Origin: JAKJEP01 sp964580995
Lineage (GTDB): Bacteria > Planctomycetota > Phycisphaerae > Sedimentisphaerales > SM23-30
Length of the DNA: 64,000 nt
Direction: 5' to 3'
Assembly: GCA_964580995.1 (NCBI GenBank)
Contig: CAZOMV010000004.1
Span: forward strand, 1 to 64,000
Made by a program: the position numbers and the translations under genes. Below the pieces are notes generated by a model. It had not been told where the DNA came from and did no database searches. It saw nothing but the letters and a program-made list of their open reading frames with translations. Position 1 is the stretch's first letter. Each line of letters starts with the position of its first letter. Positions 1 through 12,500 of the stretch are shown here, piece after piece.

Positions 1-1
1 T

Positions 2-190
2 TGGCTGCGGACGACGATGCCTAGGGTGGATAAAACGGTGGCCGCCTTGCGGGAAGCGGGTATGAAGACGAAAATAATGTTCGGCGGCGCTCCGGTGACG
101 GATGAATATGCCAAGAAGATTGGAGCCGCGGGTTATGCCCCCGATGCCGCCAGTGCGGTGGATATTGCCAAATCGCTGCTGGGTGTGTAG
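2..190 (+). CDS. Corrinoid (cobalamin-binding) protein, C-terminal end (partial)
   Basis: The window opens inside this gene, and the frame is read backwards from the stop at 188-190. The 62 visible residues contain LRTTMPRVDKTVAALREAG, then MFGGAPVTDEYAKKIGAAGY, then APDAASAVDIAKSLLG. This is the usual end of the B12-binding Rossmann domain in methyltransferase-associated corrinoid proteins (MtbC/MttC-like) and related cobalamin-binding proteins. In that family the domain carries a corrinoid that shuttles methyl groups between a substrate-specific methyltransferase and an acceptor. The base-off DxHxxG motif would lie upstream of the window and cannot be checked. The substrate is unknown. The gene is unrelated in function to what follows and is separated from it by a probable terminator. 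Confidence 0.8.
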   Translation, partial: WLRTTMPRVDKTVAALREAGMKTKIMFGGAPVTDEYAKKIGAAGYAPDAASAVDIAKSLLGV

Positions 191-320
191 GAAAAAACGT
201 CTAAAATAGACGCCAGCGTCAAAAGCTCGTCGGCCCCTTGTTATGGGGGCGCCAGAGCCGTTTTTGGAAGTCGATATTGACTTTTGGCGTTTCCATCAAA
301 ATAAATCTATAATTGAACTT

Positions 321-370
321 AACAGCCGTTTAATCAAGTGATAATATCATTGGTGAATCGGCTGTTTTTT
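321..370 (+). terminator. Probable Rho-independent terminator
   Basis: AACAGCCG at 321-328 pairs with CGGCTGTT at 359-366 and is followed directly by a run of T. The long loop contains an inner palindrome (TGATAATATCA) that would extend the hairpin. It would end transcription coming from the corrinoid gene before the giant surface-protein gene. Confidence 0.5.
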
Positions 371-372
371 TA

Positions 373-401
373 TTGACAATCGTTTGGTTGAAAGGCACAA
401 T
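373..401 (+). promoter_or_regulatory. Candidate sigma70-type promoter for the giant surface protein
   Basis: A perfect TTGACA box (373-378) is followed after 17 bp by CACAAT (396-401), which matches the -10 consensus at four of six positions. It lies just after the terminator and would leave a leader of about 180 nt before the start codon at 589. Confidence 0.4.
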
Positions 402-588
402 AGGAGGCTAAACGAAGGAAAGTGTTTTTGAGGTAATCTATTATAGCGTAAGAGTTTGGTAAGACGCGGAAGATTGCCCTGAAACGGAAAAACATTGACG
501 GGCGTTTAGACCTACCTGCCTGTAGAATAGTTAACTGCTTACCAATAAATAACCTACGTGATGCCAACCTTACCTGCAAGGAGATATC

Positions 589-3500
589 ATGAATCGTCTT
601 ATTCGCAGAAATCGCCGTCAGCGGACTGGGAAAAGCCTATTGGAACGGATCCGGAGTAAAATAGGTAAAGAGCCAAGTCTGCGTTCAACCTTGATTGCCG
701 AACCGCTGGAAAGCCGGTTTCTATTGACTACGCTTACCTTGCCGAAGGGGGTCACGAGTCCGACCCAGTTTATCTATGCGGATCCGGAAGAGACGGATCC
801 GGGCAGCGATGTTCCCGCTTTTAATCTGATTCAAATCGGCACGCTGTCTGGGGAGGGGCCCAGTAAGGATATTATCGTCGAGATTTACGATTATCTGGGT
901 AATGATATAGCCGGCGATTTGACGATTGACGGGCAGACGAGCAGTTTATTCGGCGGTCCTGGTGGACTGCGTATTCTTGACGAGGTGCCGTCGGATCAGA
1001 TTGGGGGATTGGGTAATTTGAGCATAAGCGCTCTGGCAACCTATAATAACATAACGTATGGTATTTCGGAGCAGGGGTTGCTGGTTCGGATTGATACCAA
1101 TAATGGCACTATATTAGGACAGGTGCTGGGGACCTTGCGGGATGAGCAGAGTCCGGGAATCGTATTCAGCAATTTTCAGGCGGCGGATTTCGGCAGCGAC
1201 GGGAACCTGTATGCCGTAGTGCAGACGGCGTTATATGATTCGGTTTTGGTTACGATTGAAATAACCGATCCGAATCACTGGGGGGATGTGGATCCGGTGG
1301 GGAAGGATATTAACGGGCTGGACAATTATCTCAACAGCCGGGTGGGGGATGAGGATTCGAATATTACCACCATCGTTCGGGATCCCAATTTCACCCCGGA
1401 TCCGGTTCTTGGTTCGTTGGTGCAGTTTATCGGGTTCGATGCGGGGACGCCGGAATTTGTATCCATATCCACCAATAGTACGGTTACGGGTGAGCTGTTG
1501 GTAACGACATCGACGCGGGCGGGGGTGGATGACAATACCCGGATCGACGGATTGATGTATGACAACCAGGGCCGGTTGTTCGGGCTTTTTACTACGGTGG
1601 AAGAGGGTGTGCTGACGGGTGGGAAGCTGGTGATGGTGAATCTGAATGCGGCGGTGGAAAATCGTTTTACCGATGTGGAGGGATATGGTATCGTTCCGGG
1701 CACGGAAGATACGAATATTGTGCTGACGGGGATGTCGTTTAACAGCAATACGGGGCTGGGGTATGCCACCGATCCGCGAACGCACACGCTGTATCAGATT
1801 GCGGCGGACCGGCTGATTCAGACGGGCGATGGTTTTGTGCTGGAAGGCTTGTCGGATGTGTATATGATGTACGTCGTATCGAGTACGGCGGATGTGTATA
1901 TTACGATGACGTACTTTACGGTGGATGATGCCGGGATTCATTACCAGCCTACCGGCGGTGCGCCTGGCTACGTGTTTACCGACGAAGTTGTGGCCAATAT
2001 GTTTACCCCCGCGGAGGCCGGCGGGGTGATGATCGGGACGGAACCGATTGTGGTTCCGAATACAACCGAAATTTCCTGGTCACCGAGGGAGACCTTTTTA
2101 GATTCCAGTGATACGAAGGATTCGCCGGCGAAGGGATTCTGGGGCGACCGGGTTATGCGGCCGGGGATTGTGGTGGGGCAGCCGGATGATTTGCAGGATA
2201 TCGGGCTGATCCAGGTGGGCGGCGGGATATTCGGGGATGTGGTGGTCAACGGCAGCATCGGGATGATGTATGCGGGTATTCTGGGGACCAATACGATTGA
2301 AATTGCAGGGGACATCCAATCCCTGGTGGTGAATACCCAGGCTGGCGGGATGTCGAGTTCGGTGAATAGCTGGCACCTGGCGGATGATGCGTATATGCGG
2401 GTGGAAGGGGAGATGGCGGATTTTTACAGCAACGGGGACTGGGGTTTGCCGATGGAGATACGCGGGCGGGTGGATGCCCCGTCGTTTCCGGGGGTGCTGG
2501 ATGTGACGGTGTCGGATACTTCCTTAGGCCCCAGCGGGGAGGTGTATGTAACCGGGGTGCGGGAAATCGAGCGGAAGGTGAATGCGGACGGTGATCCGCC
2601 GGATCCCGGTCAGTTTCCGTGGGGCGGTCTGGACCGGAATGACGGGTCGTTTATCATTACTAATGACAGTCCCTATACAGCGCAATATATTGGTGCGGTG
2701 GACGGGAAGGTCACGGTATTTGGGGATACAGAGAGCCTTGATTGGGATCCGTCGGATTATTACAGTTTCAGCCTGATGGCGGGGGAGACGATTTCGATTG
2801 AACTGTTCTATACGAATGGGAGTTCTAATTATATTACCGGTCATCCGTACAATCCTTCCTCCCAGGATCGGATCTGGGGAGTGACCTTGTATGACCCGGA
2901 ATTGAATCAAGTGGCGGCGGGGGGTGAGGCGGATCTGGGTACGCCGGATATTGACGGCAGCGGGGTGGGGGCGGCCGGGACGATGCTGCCGCTGGAGTTT
3001 ACGGCGGAAGAGGCGGGGATCTATACGATCGTGGTTGGATCTGTTGCATCCTATCGGCTGGATCTATCCGGCATGACGGCGGTGGTGCTGGGCGGGGGGA
3101 ATGTGGGCGGGGATCTGCGGTCGCGGGGCATGGAGGGCAACGGCAAGTCGAATATCTGGATCCCGACGGGAAATATGGGGGCGATTAGTATCGGCGGGGC
3201 GATGCGCGGCGGCAACATCCGGGTCGATCAGGGCAGTCTGGGGGCGCTGCGGGCGGCGGCGAATGCCTTGCCGGGCGGTGATTTATTCGTATCCGGGCCG
3301 GGAGCCAGTTTTGGTTATTCTATGGATATTATCGGTGGCGGCGGCGGAGTGCTCAGTGCGAATTGCACCTTATCCGTAGGCGGAGATGTCGGGATGGTCA
3401 GTTCGCCGCTGGTGAGCCGTCTGGATGTGAATATCGGGGGCGATTTGCAGTCGTTTCATATTGGTGTGGATGGGGTAGGCGCGGCGGATTATGTCGGGCA

Positions 3501-6500
3501 TATTGTGGTGGACGGCAATATCGGGGAGGTGGTGATTCAAGGGGATTTCGGGCCTTCCTGGCTGGATGAATTCGGTAATGTCTGGGTGACTACGGATGTC
3601 GGAATTTTTGCCAATGCGGATGGGCTGGGGGCACGGGGGGTGATCGATGTGATCCGGGTCAGCGGCGATTTCGGCCAATCCAATGGTTTTGTTCATGAAT
3701 TACCGGTCAGCGCCGGGGGACGGGGCGGGAATGTCCGGTTTGTGGATATTGGGGGAAGTATTTATTTTCGGACTGCCTATTGGGGAGATTTTTTTGGTCC
3801 CTTTACCTTCAATCCCGGCCAGGCGGTGGAGATTGTGGACGATTCGGGTGCGCTGGTGCAGATAGCCCCCGGATACCGGGGCGGAAATACGGATGTCTTT
3901 AACGCCAGCATGGCGGGCATGATCCAGCCGACGCCGACCGAGGGGACCGGCGGGGTGCTGACCCTAAAACTGCTGCCGATTCGGGATCAGACCTACCAGG
4001 AATTTGTGGACAATAATTACAATTTCAATCAAACGGCCCTGGGGTTTGCCATTGCCGAGATTCAATCGACTGACGGTCTGCGGGTGAGCAGCAAAGGCGG
4101 GCCGTTGGAGATCGGGATGGTGACGGTGGCCGGGGTGGTGGATAACAGTATTGTATTCAGCGGTTCTTCGGTTATCTCCGCCCTGGAGGTACACGCGGAC
4201 GGCCCGGTGGCAACTGGGGACGATCAGCAAACTGCCACGACCGGGATTACGCGGGTTATCAACAATACGGCGGGCGGGGATATTGTCTCGCTGGTGATCG
4301 GTTCGGATGCGGCGGCCCGGAATGTGGCCGTGACAGAGACTTCTATTGTTGTCACAGTGCATGAGGGCATCAACGGGCCGTTTGTGGAATTGATACGGCT
4401 GAATGGGAATCTGGGTTATACCGCCGGCAATACCGGGCAGATTATCCAGTCCAAGATTCTTAGTACGGTCATTGAGGTTGGCAATAGTTTGACGGTAGCG
4501 GGCGATCCGGGCGGAACGCAGCGGTCTGGGTTGTTGTCCGGCGCCAGCGTGACCAGTATTATGGTGGCCGGCGCCCTGGGGGATGTGGATGTCCGGGGCG
4601 ATGTGAACCGGATTGTCATCAACAGCGACAACAGCCGGGCGGTGGGGCAGTTTGACGGGGTGGCCGGGGCAATTATCGTGCATGGGAATCTGGGCCGCAT
4701 CGAATTAGGGGACGGTATTTCCGATCCGGGGACCGGCCGGTTCGCCGACTCTGGTTTATTCGTCTATGGCGCCATCGACCGGGTGGATGTTTCCGGGTAC
4801 GGTAACAATATCGCCGGTCCGGTTTTTGCGGCGGACTCGATCGGCCAGGTCAATGTGAGCAACGGGTCCCGGATTTTAGGGTATAATGCGAATCAACTGA
4901 ATTTAGAACGTGCCAGAAATGGCTATTTTTCTCATCCGACCATAGCCGTGACGGTATTTTTTGACGTTTTTAACCTATCGGATAATTATTGGACACATAC
5001 AGGCGAGATTGGTTCGATTAATGTAAAAGGTGAGGATTCCTATATTTTCGGGGCGCAGATTACCGCTACCGTCATCAATAAGATTACTGTGAATGGTGGT
5101 GCGGAAGGGATCTTCAGTTCCGATATTAAAGGCCACGGGGCCAATGCTTCAACGATTGGATTTATTAATAGTATTGTGGTAGGAGGGGAAGGGATCCGGG
5201 ATACGGTCATTTCTGCCAGTCGGGAGATCGGCAGCATCAATGTTTTGCCGGGCGGGACGATTGAATACTCGGAAATCCGGATGGATACCAATTTCGCCGG
5301 GGCGGGCAAACGGATCGGTTCGATTACCGCGGATGCGTTTTATTACACGGATATCGACGCCGGTAACAAGCTGGATAAGGTGACGGCCCGCGACGAGATC
5401 TTTGATCTGGAGATTGAGGCGGGCGAGCTGGGGACGCTGCAGGTGAAGAATGAGATGCTGGGTTCGGCGATCATCGTGGCCGGGCCGGTGAAGCTGATTA
5501 GCGTGGGGGGTGATTTAATCAGCACGATTTCGATTACCGGGCCGTTTGGGGACCTGAAGTGCCTGAAGGTGGGCGGGGATCTGGGCACGCCGGCCGGCGG
5601 GGAGGTGGTGGTGGACGGCCAGGTGGAGAAAATCGTGGTGAGCGGTGATTTCCTGGCCGATTTTTATCTGAATTATTATCCGCAGCCGGTGACGCCGGGC
5701 AATCCGGATGGCGGTTTTGTGGCGTATCCGGGGCGGGCAGGGGTGGAGCTGAAATCGATGGTGGTGGGCGGGCAGATTCGCGGGATCGGGCATATCGGCG
5801 GGGATGTGGGGCTGATTTCCAGCGGGGGCGAGTTCGGCATTCCGGGTTCGCTGCTGCATGTGTATGGCGATCTGGCGGTGTTCAGCGTGGGATCGAAGAA
5901 GAGCATGGCCGACCTGGAAAGCTCCTTGATTGTGGACGGCGACCTGGGCAAGGTTACCGTTTATGGCAATGTGAACGGGCAGATCGATGTGGTGCAGGAC
6001 TTCAATTCGCTGACTTTAATCGGCGGCAAGACGGCGGATGCCCGGGCGGATTTGAACGCGAGCATTACGGTGGGCGGGGATTTCAACAAACTGACGATTA
6101 CGAATGGCGATATTTCCGAGACGGATGTGGTGGATGGCGGGGCGCTGACGATTGATGTGAACGGGGAAGGGCCGCAGATTACGATTAAAGGTTCGGATAT
6201 CGACGGGCTATTGCGGGATGGCGGGGAGGGGCAGCAGCCTTCGGGGATTGATATTGACGGTTCATTGAACGGCACCTACATTGCGGTGGGGGATGTGGAA
6301 CGGATTGTGCTGGGCGAGAATTTAAGCGAGACGGGGATCATTATTATCGATGGCAACCTGGGGGAACTGGTGGTGGAAGGGAGCATCGAGGGGAAGGTGT
6401 ATGTTTCCGGGACTATCGGTTCGATTATAGCCGGCAATATGGGATTGTCTGCCAGTACGATTGCCACGATTACCGCCGGCGGCAGCATCGGGACGATTGC

Positions 6501-9500
6501 GATTTCCGGGGAAATGCAGGATAGTTATATTCTGGCGGGTTTCGATCCGGGGATGGACTGGGATCTGGTGAACGATCCGGATTTCAGCCCGGGCGATTTG
6601 ACGACGGAATTGACGGTGGACGGGACTACGGCGGATCCGGCGGAGCAGGCGCTGGCGGGGGACATCCAGAAAATCCAGGTTGGTATTTTGAACCATTCGG
6701 TGGTTGCGGCGGGCGTGAGTCCGGGCCGCAATACGACCTTTGGCGACCTGGACGGCAGCGATGTGGCGGGCAGCGGGCTGAGCCGCATTGGTTCGGTGAT
6801 TTTGGGGCAGGTGCTGGGGGACGGCAGTTCCTTTGGCATATTCGCGGACACGGAGATTGGTTCGCTGAAGATCGGCAAGAATAAGATTTCGGTTCCGGCC
6901 TACCTGGCGCAGTCCGGTTTTGGGGCGTGGACGGTATTGGCGGAGGAGCCGGAAGGGATCGACGGGATTCCGGTGCAGCAGGGGATGCCGCTGACGCTGC
7001 TGTTCGGGGATAAGCTGGTGACGGTTACCCTCAGCGGCCCCGGCGTGGGCCTGGTGGTGCCGGGGGCGGATCAGATTGAGGCGATCCAACTGAGCGGGAC
7101 GACGGACAAGACCACGGTGAAGATCGAGGCCAAGGGTTCGGATGTGATTGATGTGGGGCAGTTGTTCACCAGCGATGACGGGAGCCTGAAGCAGTTGATT
7201 CTGGACGGCCGGATCCATACTGCCACCCAGGACGCGACCCTGTATATTGGGGGCGGTATTGCCAAGCTGAGCCTGGGCGGGGTCGGCGCGGGCAGCACGA
7301 TCGATATTGCCGGCAGCGTCGGAACGGCGTCGCTCGGCGCGTTGAGCGGGAGCGCTTCGGCCGCAACGGGGATTTCCGTGCAGGGGGATATTGCCAAGCT
7401 GATTACGGGGACGTATGGTGCGTATGTAACGGTGAATGCCGACAATATCAGCCAGTTGGCGGTGCGGGGGGATATGGATGGCGTATTGAATATTCAGGAG
7501 TATCTGCTGGGCAAGATGCAGGTGAGCGGGGATATGGCGGGGACGATTTCGTCGGAGGGGACGATTTCCCGGCTGGTGGTGGGCGGGTTGTTCAGCGGCG
7601 GGGTCCGGGCCAGGAAGGATATCGACCGGTTTACGGCGGGCAGCATGTATGACGGGGTGGTGGCGGCGAGCGGAGATTTCTATTTTGCGCAAGTTTATGG
7701 GGATGTGGAATTCAGTACGCTGGCGGCCGGTTTGGATACGGGGGCGGATGCCCGGCTGGATGTGACCGATGTGGTGGGGCGGGGCGATTTGAAGACGGTG
7801 GTGATCGGCGGGGATTTTGTGCAGTCGAACCTGGCGGCGGGGATCGCTTCCGGGGCGGACGGGTATTTTGCGACGGGGGATGATTTTCTGGCGGATGTCA
7901 ATGTGGAGCAACTGGATGCCCCGCAAGTGAACGGGATTACGATCAGTTCGGATTTAAAGAGTATCGAAGTGAGTTTTCTGGTTCCTGACCAGGGGGAATC
8001 TTCCAACATTAACAGCGTGCAGATCAAGGGATATGTGGAAGGCTCTATTTATCCCAGCGAGCAGTTTGCCATAGCGGCGGCGGGTGAAGTGGGGACGGTT
8101 TTTGTGCATAGCAAGGCCTTTGGCGGCAGTGAAGCGGAAAATATTGTCGTGGAAAACGTGACGACCAAAGGGATGCGGGCCTCGACGCTGAATGTGGCGG
8201 ATATCAATTCGAGCAATGTGTTGACCGCTCCTTTCCAGGTTCGCTCGGATGGGCTGGATCATCTGTTTGGCACCGCCGATGATATTATCATCCAGGGTGA
8301 TGATGACGATTCGACGAATCCCACCGTTTCCATTGAGTTTGATGAATCGACGCAGACGGTGAAATTTACCAAGGAAGACGGATTTTTAATTAATAATAAC
8401 GGCACCAATTACTATCAGATTGTTCTGGATGCCTCCCAGATTACCAATATTATGGGTGTGCCTCTGGATGGGGAATTCAGTGGCCAGTGGCCCACGGGCA
8501 ATGGGATGCCGGGGGACGGCAATTTTGTGTATTATTTTTCGGTGGGCGATTTGGGCGATGCGGTGGCGACCGCGTTTACGCCGTTCCCGCTGCAGGAATA
8601 TGCCAGTGGTTTCCCGACGAATCAGCAATGGCAGTATCGCAGCCAGACGGGGGATGCAGGGATTTTGCAGGGATCGTTTGATGATTTTGATCTGTTGCGG
8701 TTGACGCAACTGGAGAAGGGGCAGATTTTAAATATCGGGATCAACGATGGGCAAACGGTGGGGACGGGATTTTCGAATCTGTTTCAACTGGTATTATATA
8801 AGTTGGAAGATAATCTGGACTTGTCTGCGCAGGAAATTGTCGGTTATGGTGGACGGAACGATTTAAATCCGAGTCGTGATGTTGTGGTTCCGGAACTGGA
8901 TGAACTGGCGTATGCGGGCGGGATTTTCTACGGTTATGAAAATATCGGGCAGCAGTTTTACTCTTTGACGCCAGTCAATTTAAATCTGGATGTCAACCTG
9001 CTGGAAAATGATCTGGAGGATCTTAATAATCTGCTGGCTACGCCGGGGACGCTGACGGATATTAATGCGTTGGGATACCACGTGGGCAATTCGATCTGGG
9101 CGATCGTGGATTTTCAGCCGGCCAGCGGTGCGGCGCGCAAGAGTCTGGTTTTGATTACGGATCTGGATAATCCGGATACCACGACGATTACCATGTCCAG
9201 CAAGGATGTCGGCAGCCGGGATATTGTCGGGCTGGCGGAACTGGACGGGGTGCTGTACGGATTGGATGCGGCCCATAACGCACTGGTTGCCTTTAATTCC
9301 GATCTGACCAGTTCGAATTTCGGCCAGATAACGAATACGTTTACCTTAACAAATACGGAACTGGTATGGGCGGGATTGTCGGTCAATGCCGATGGGGATG
9401 CACTGTTGGCCCTGCACGATCAGCCTCTGGATGTTCTGACCAACTTTTATAATGATGCCCTGTACGAAATCAATCCGAATTCGGTGCTGGGCGGCAACCA

Positions 9501-12500
9501 GATCAATCCGGTATTATTTTATGAATTTCCGTATGATTTGGAGCGACAGGGACTGGCGGTGCAGCCGGGTGGGGTAATCCTGGCAGGGGTGCCGCTGCGG
9601 GGCAGTCCCGTGGGGGATACGGTGCGAATCGATTTTGCCAGTGAGTCGGTTTCCGTGACCAATACCCAATATCATGTGTTTGGCAGCGATACAACGGTAT
9701 TTCCCGGTTTCGACAACACCATTACCTCGGACAAGCTGGTGGTGTTGGAAAACAACCGGCTGCAGAATTTTGTGGAAGAAGGCTTGTTTTATGCCTTTGA
9801 AATAAACTATGATCAACAGGTCGGCCCGATTACGGTTACAATTTCGGATATTGACTGGCTGAACGATACGGAATTTGGCCAGCTTAGTTCGGTATTTACG
9901 GATTCACCGGAGAATGTGACGATTACCGGTATAGGGGCGAATACCCTCCGCTTTGAAATTGATACGGATTTAGGGGACGGGTCATTCAGACTCTATTTTT
10001 CCGGAAGCAGTTGGGTTGAATTCATCGATTCGGAAGGAGAAATTCTGCTGGGTGGATTGAAGGGTAATGAGGCGCGCGAGGATTTGTCGCCCGTGCGGGA
10101 TATGATCATGCCGGACCTGACGGAATTGGCCATCGCCTCGGCGAATCTGGACACGTATATCACGGTGGAATTTACCGAGGAGTTGCGGGATGCCCTGCCG
10201 GAAGATCTGGTGGAAGAAGTGGAAGATAATGGCCTGACCGCGGGCCTGTGGAATCAATTGCTGGATCAACTGCCGCAGAATATGTGGGATGATCTTTTTG
10301 CGGCGGTGGTTTTCACCAGCTATGATGCCCTGGGCTATGACGCGGACCAGGAATATTTTGCCCTGGTGAGCACGACCAGCCTGGATGTGCGGCCGATCCT
10401 GGTGCAGGATCCCCTGGACCCGCTGGGTGAGCAGGTGCCGCTGACGCTGGAGGTGTTGAGCGATATTTTTGATCAGTCCTTTGACACCCGCGATGTGACG
10501 ATTGACGCGGTGAAAGGATTCGAATTTGGCGTGTATGACGCAGCCCTGGGGATCGATGAGCTGTGGATGGTGGCTACGGTGACGGTGGAGAATGTCGGAA
10601 CCTACGATTTCCTGCTGAATATCGACAGCATTCTGGATCCCTATGAGGGGATGACGCTGGGCCGGGACGATTTAACGGTTATGGTCAATCAGGCGGAAGT
10701 ATTCATGGACATTACCGACCTGGCGTACCGGGACGATAAGATCTATGCGATCGATTCGGTGTCGGATACCCTGGTTACGATCGATACCCGTATGCAGGTG
10801 ATCGATCTGCTTACCAATGAACCGATCAATAACCCCAATTTCGGAAAGATTTCGCTGATTGACGGGCAGTTGGGGAACCTGGGGGATCCGGGGTCGGGCC
10901 AAATTGATATTGTGGGTCTGGATTTTGATTCGGATGGGGTTTTGTATGCCCTGGATAATTATTCCGACAGCCTCATGCGGCTCAATACGGAAACGGTTTC
11001 GGAACCCAGTGCGGTACGAATGGAAGTGGACCAGGTGTTAGCCGGCGGCGACTACAGCGCCTTTAATTTTGATTCCAATGATTTTGCCCTGATGGTTCGC
11101 TCCGTAGCCGGCAGCCCGGTCGGCCAGACCCTACAGATTACCGTCAATTCCACCAGCACCGCCTCCCATACCTTCGGCACTTCCGCCACCACGGCGGTCG
11201 GCGGGGTGAGTGTGACCAGCAGCGCGGCGGCGAACACAGCGGCCCAGGTGGTGGAAGAAGGCGGATTTTATCGGCTGGATATAACCTATGGAACCTCACA
11301 AGGGGATCTGGTTATCGATCTCAGCAACATCCTCTGGGGCGGCTCCGGCAGCGGCAATGTGGATTCGGTGTTTGTTACGGATCCGGCCAATGTCACGGTA
11401 GCGAATTTTGCGACGGATTTCATACGATTGAATATCGATAGCAATAACGGCGACGGCACGGTGAGCGTGTACTTCGGCGCCACCTCCGATTTGCTGTATG
11501 CCACCCAGGGGGGGATTGTTACTACGGTGGATATTCAATATACCGATGGGCAGGGGAATGATCTGGTGGAGATGATCCCGGAGGACGGGAATTATATTTT
11601 AGAGATCAGCAGTATGATGAACACCACCTACGATCTGGATATCACCTTGTCGGACGATGGCAACAGCGATTTTGGCACGGACACCACGGCCAGCGGGATT
11701 GCGTATGATCCGATCGGGCCTTCCAACCGGCCGATCAGTCTGGCGGCGGGCAGCACCGATCTGGTGGTGGATGAGGATGACGATACGGTGTTCTACTATA
11801 ATCCCGCCCGCAGCGGGGCCTCGGTGGAAGACGGTTTCCGGGTGAAAGGTGAGCTGCTGGTGCCGGGCGAAGCGAATTCCCTGGCTGTTTATTCGGAACT
11901 GGGCAACCTGATGGATGTGGATGTTTATAGCTTCCAGTTGGAAGAAGGCCAGCAGATTACACTGGATGTCGATTCGGATATCAACTATGGCCGGGATGAG
12001 GTGGGGATTATCGTAGGTATCTACAATGGGGATCTGGAAACCCTTACGGCAGCTTTGGGAGATGGAAGTGATGTTCTGACACCGGCTCAGCTTGCCGATC
12101 CCAATTATACGGCTCAGGCGATTTTTACCGTGCCCAACCACGGTTCGGTTACAATTGATCCGAGCGTAAATGGAGTGGGAACTTACTATATCGTTGTTAG
12201 TAGTAATCCCTTTGAAAGTGATCCTGACAAGGAAGAAATTTCCTATGCCCTCAAAATCACGACAACCGAGCCGGAAGCGGTAGAGGCGGCGCCGTCGCAA
12301 CTGGTGTGGCTGGCGTTTGATGGTGCGATTGCGGATTATCTGGCAAGTGCCGGGGCGGGATTTTCCGCTGCTGATACAAACCGGCCCGCTTTCGATATTA
12401 CGGATTTCGGCCTGGGAGCTACCAGCCGAAGCTGGCTGATTCAGCAGATTGCCGACCGGATCGAGGAAATCTACCGCCAGGCGGGTCTGGGTGAAGATGA

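Larger units (their letters stand above)
191..588. other. Intergenic region between corrinoid gene and giant surface protein
   Basis: This 398 bp stretch has no supported gene. It holds a short hairpin just after the corrinoid stop (CGTCT/AGACG, 199-213), a weak GCCCC/GGGGC hairpin followed by a T-run (about 233-265), a stronger terminator-like structure (321-370) and a candidate promoter (373-401). A minus-strand open frame at 370-579 has no homology that I recognise and no ribosome binding site, so it was not called. Confidence 0.6.

Noticed and set aside
6322..7926. Long minus-strand open frame (534 codons) inside the giant zincin gene
   Set aside because: It is an antisense shadow of a G+C-rich repetitive coding region. 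It is His/Arg/Pro rich with no domain or ribosome site, and the plus strand is clearly coding here. The same holds for 11599-12900 and many others.
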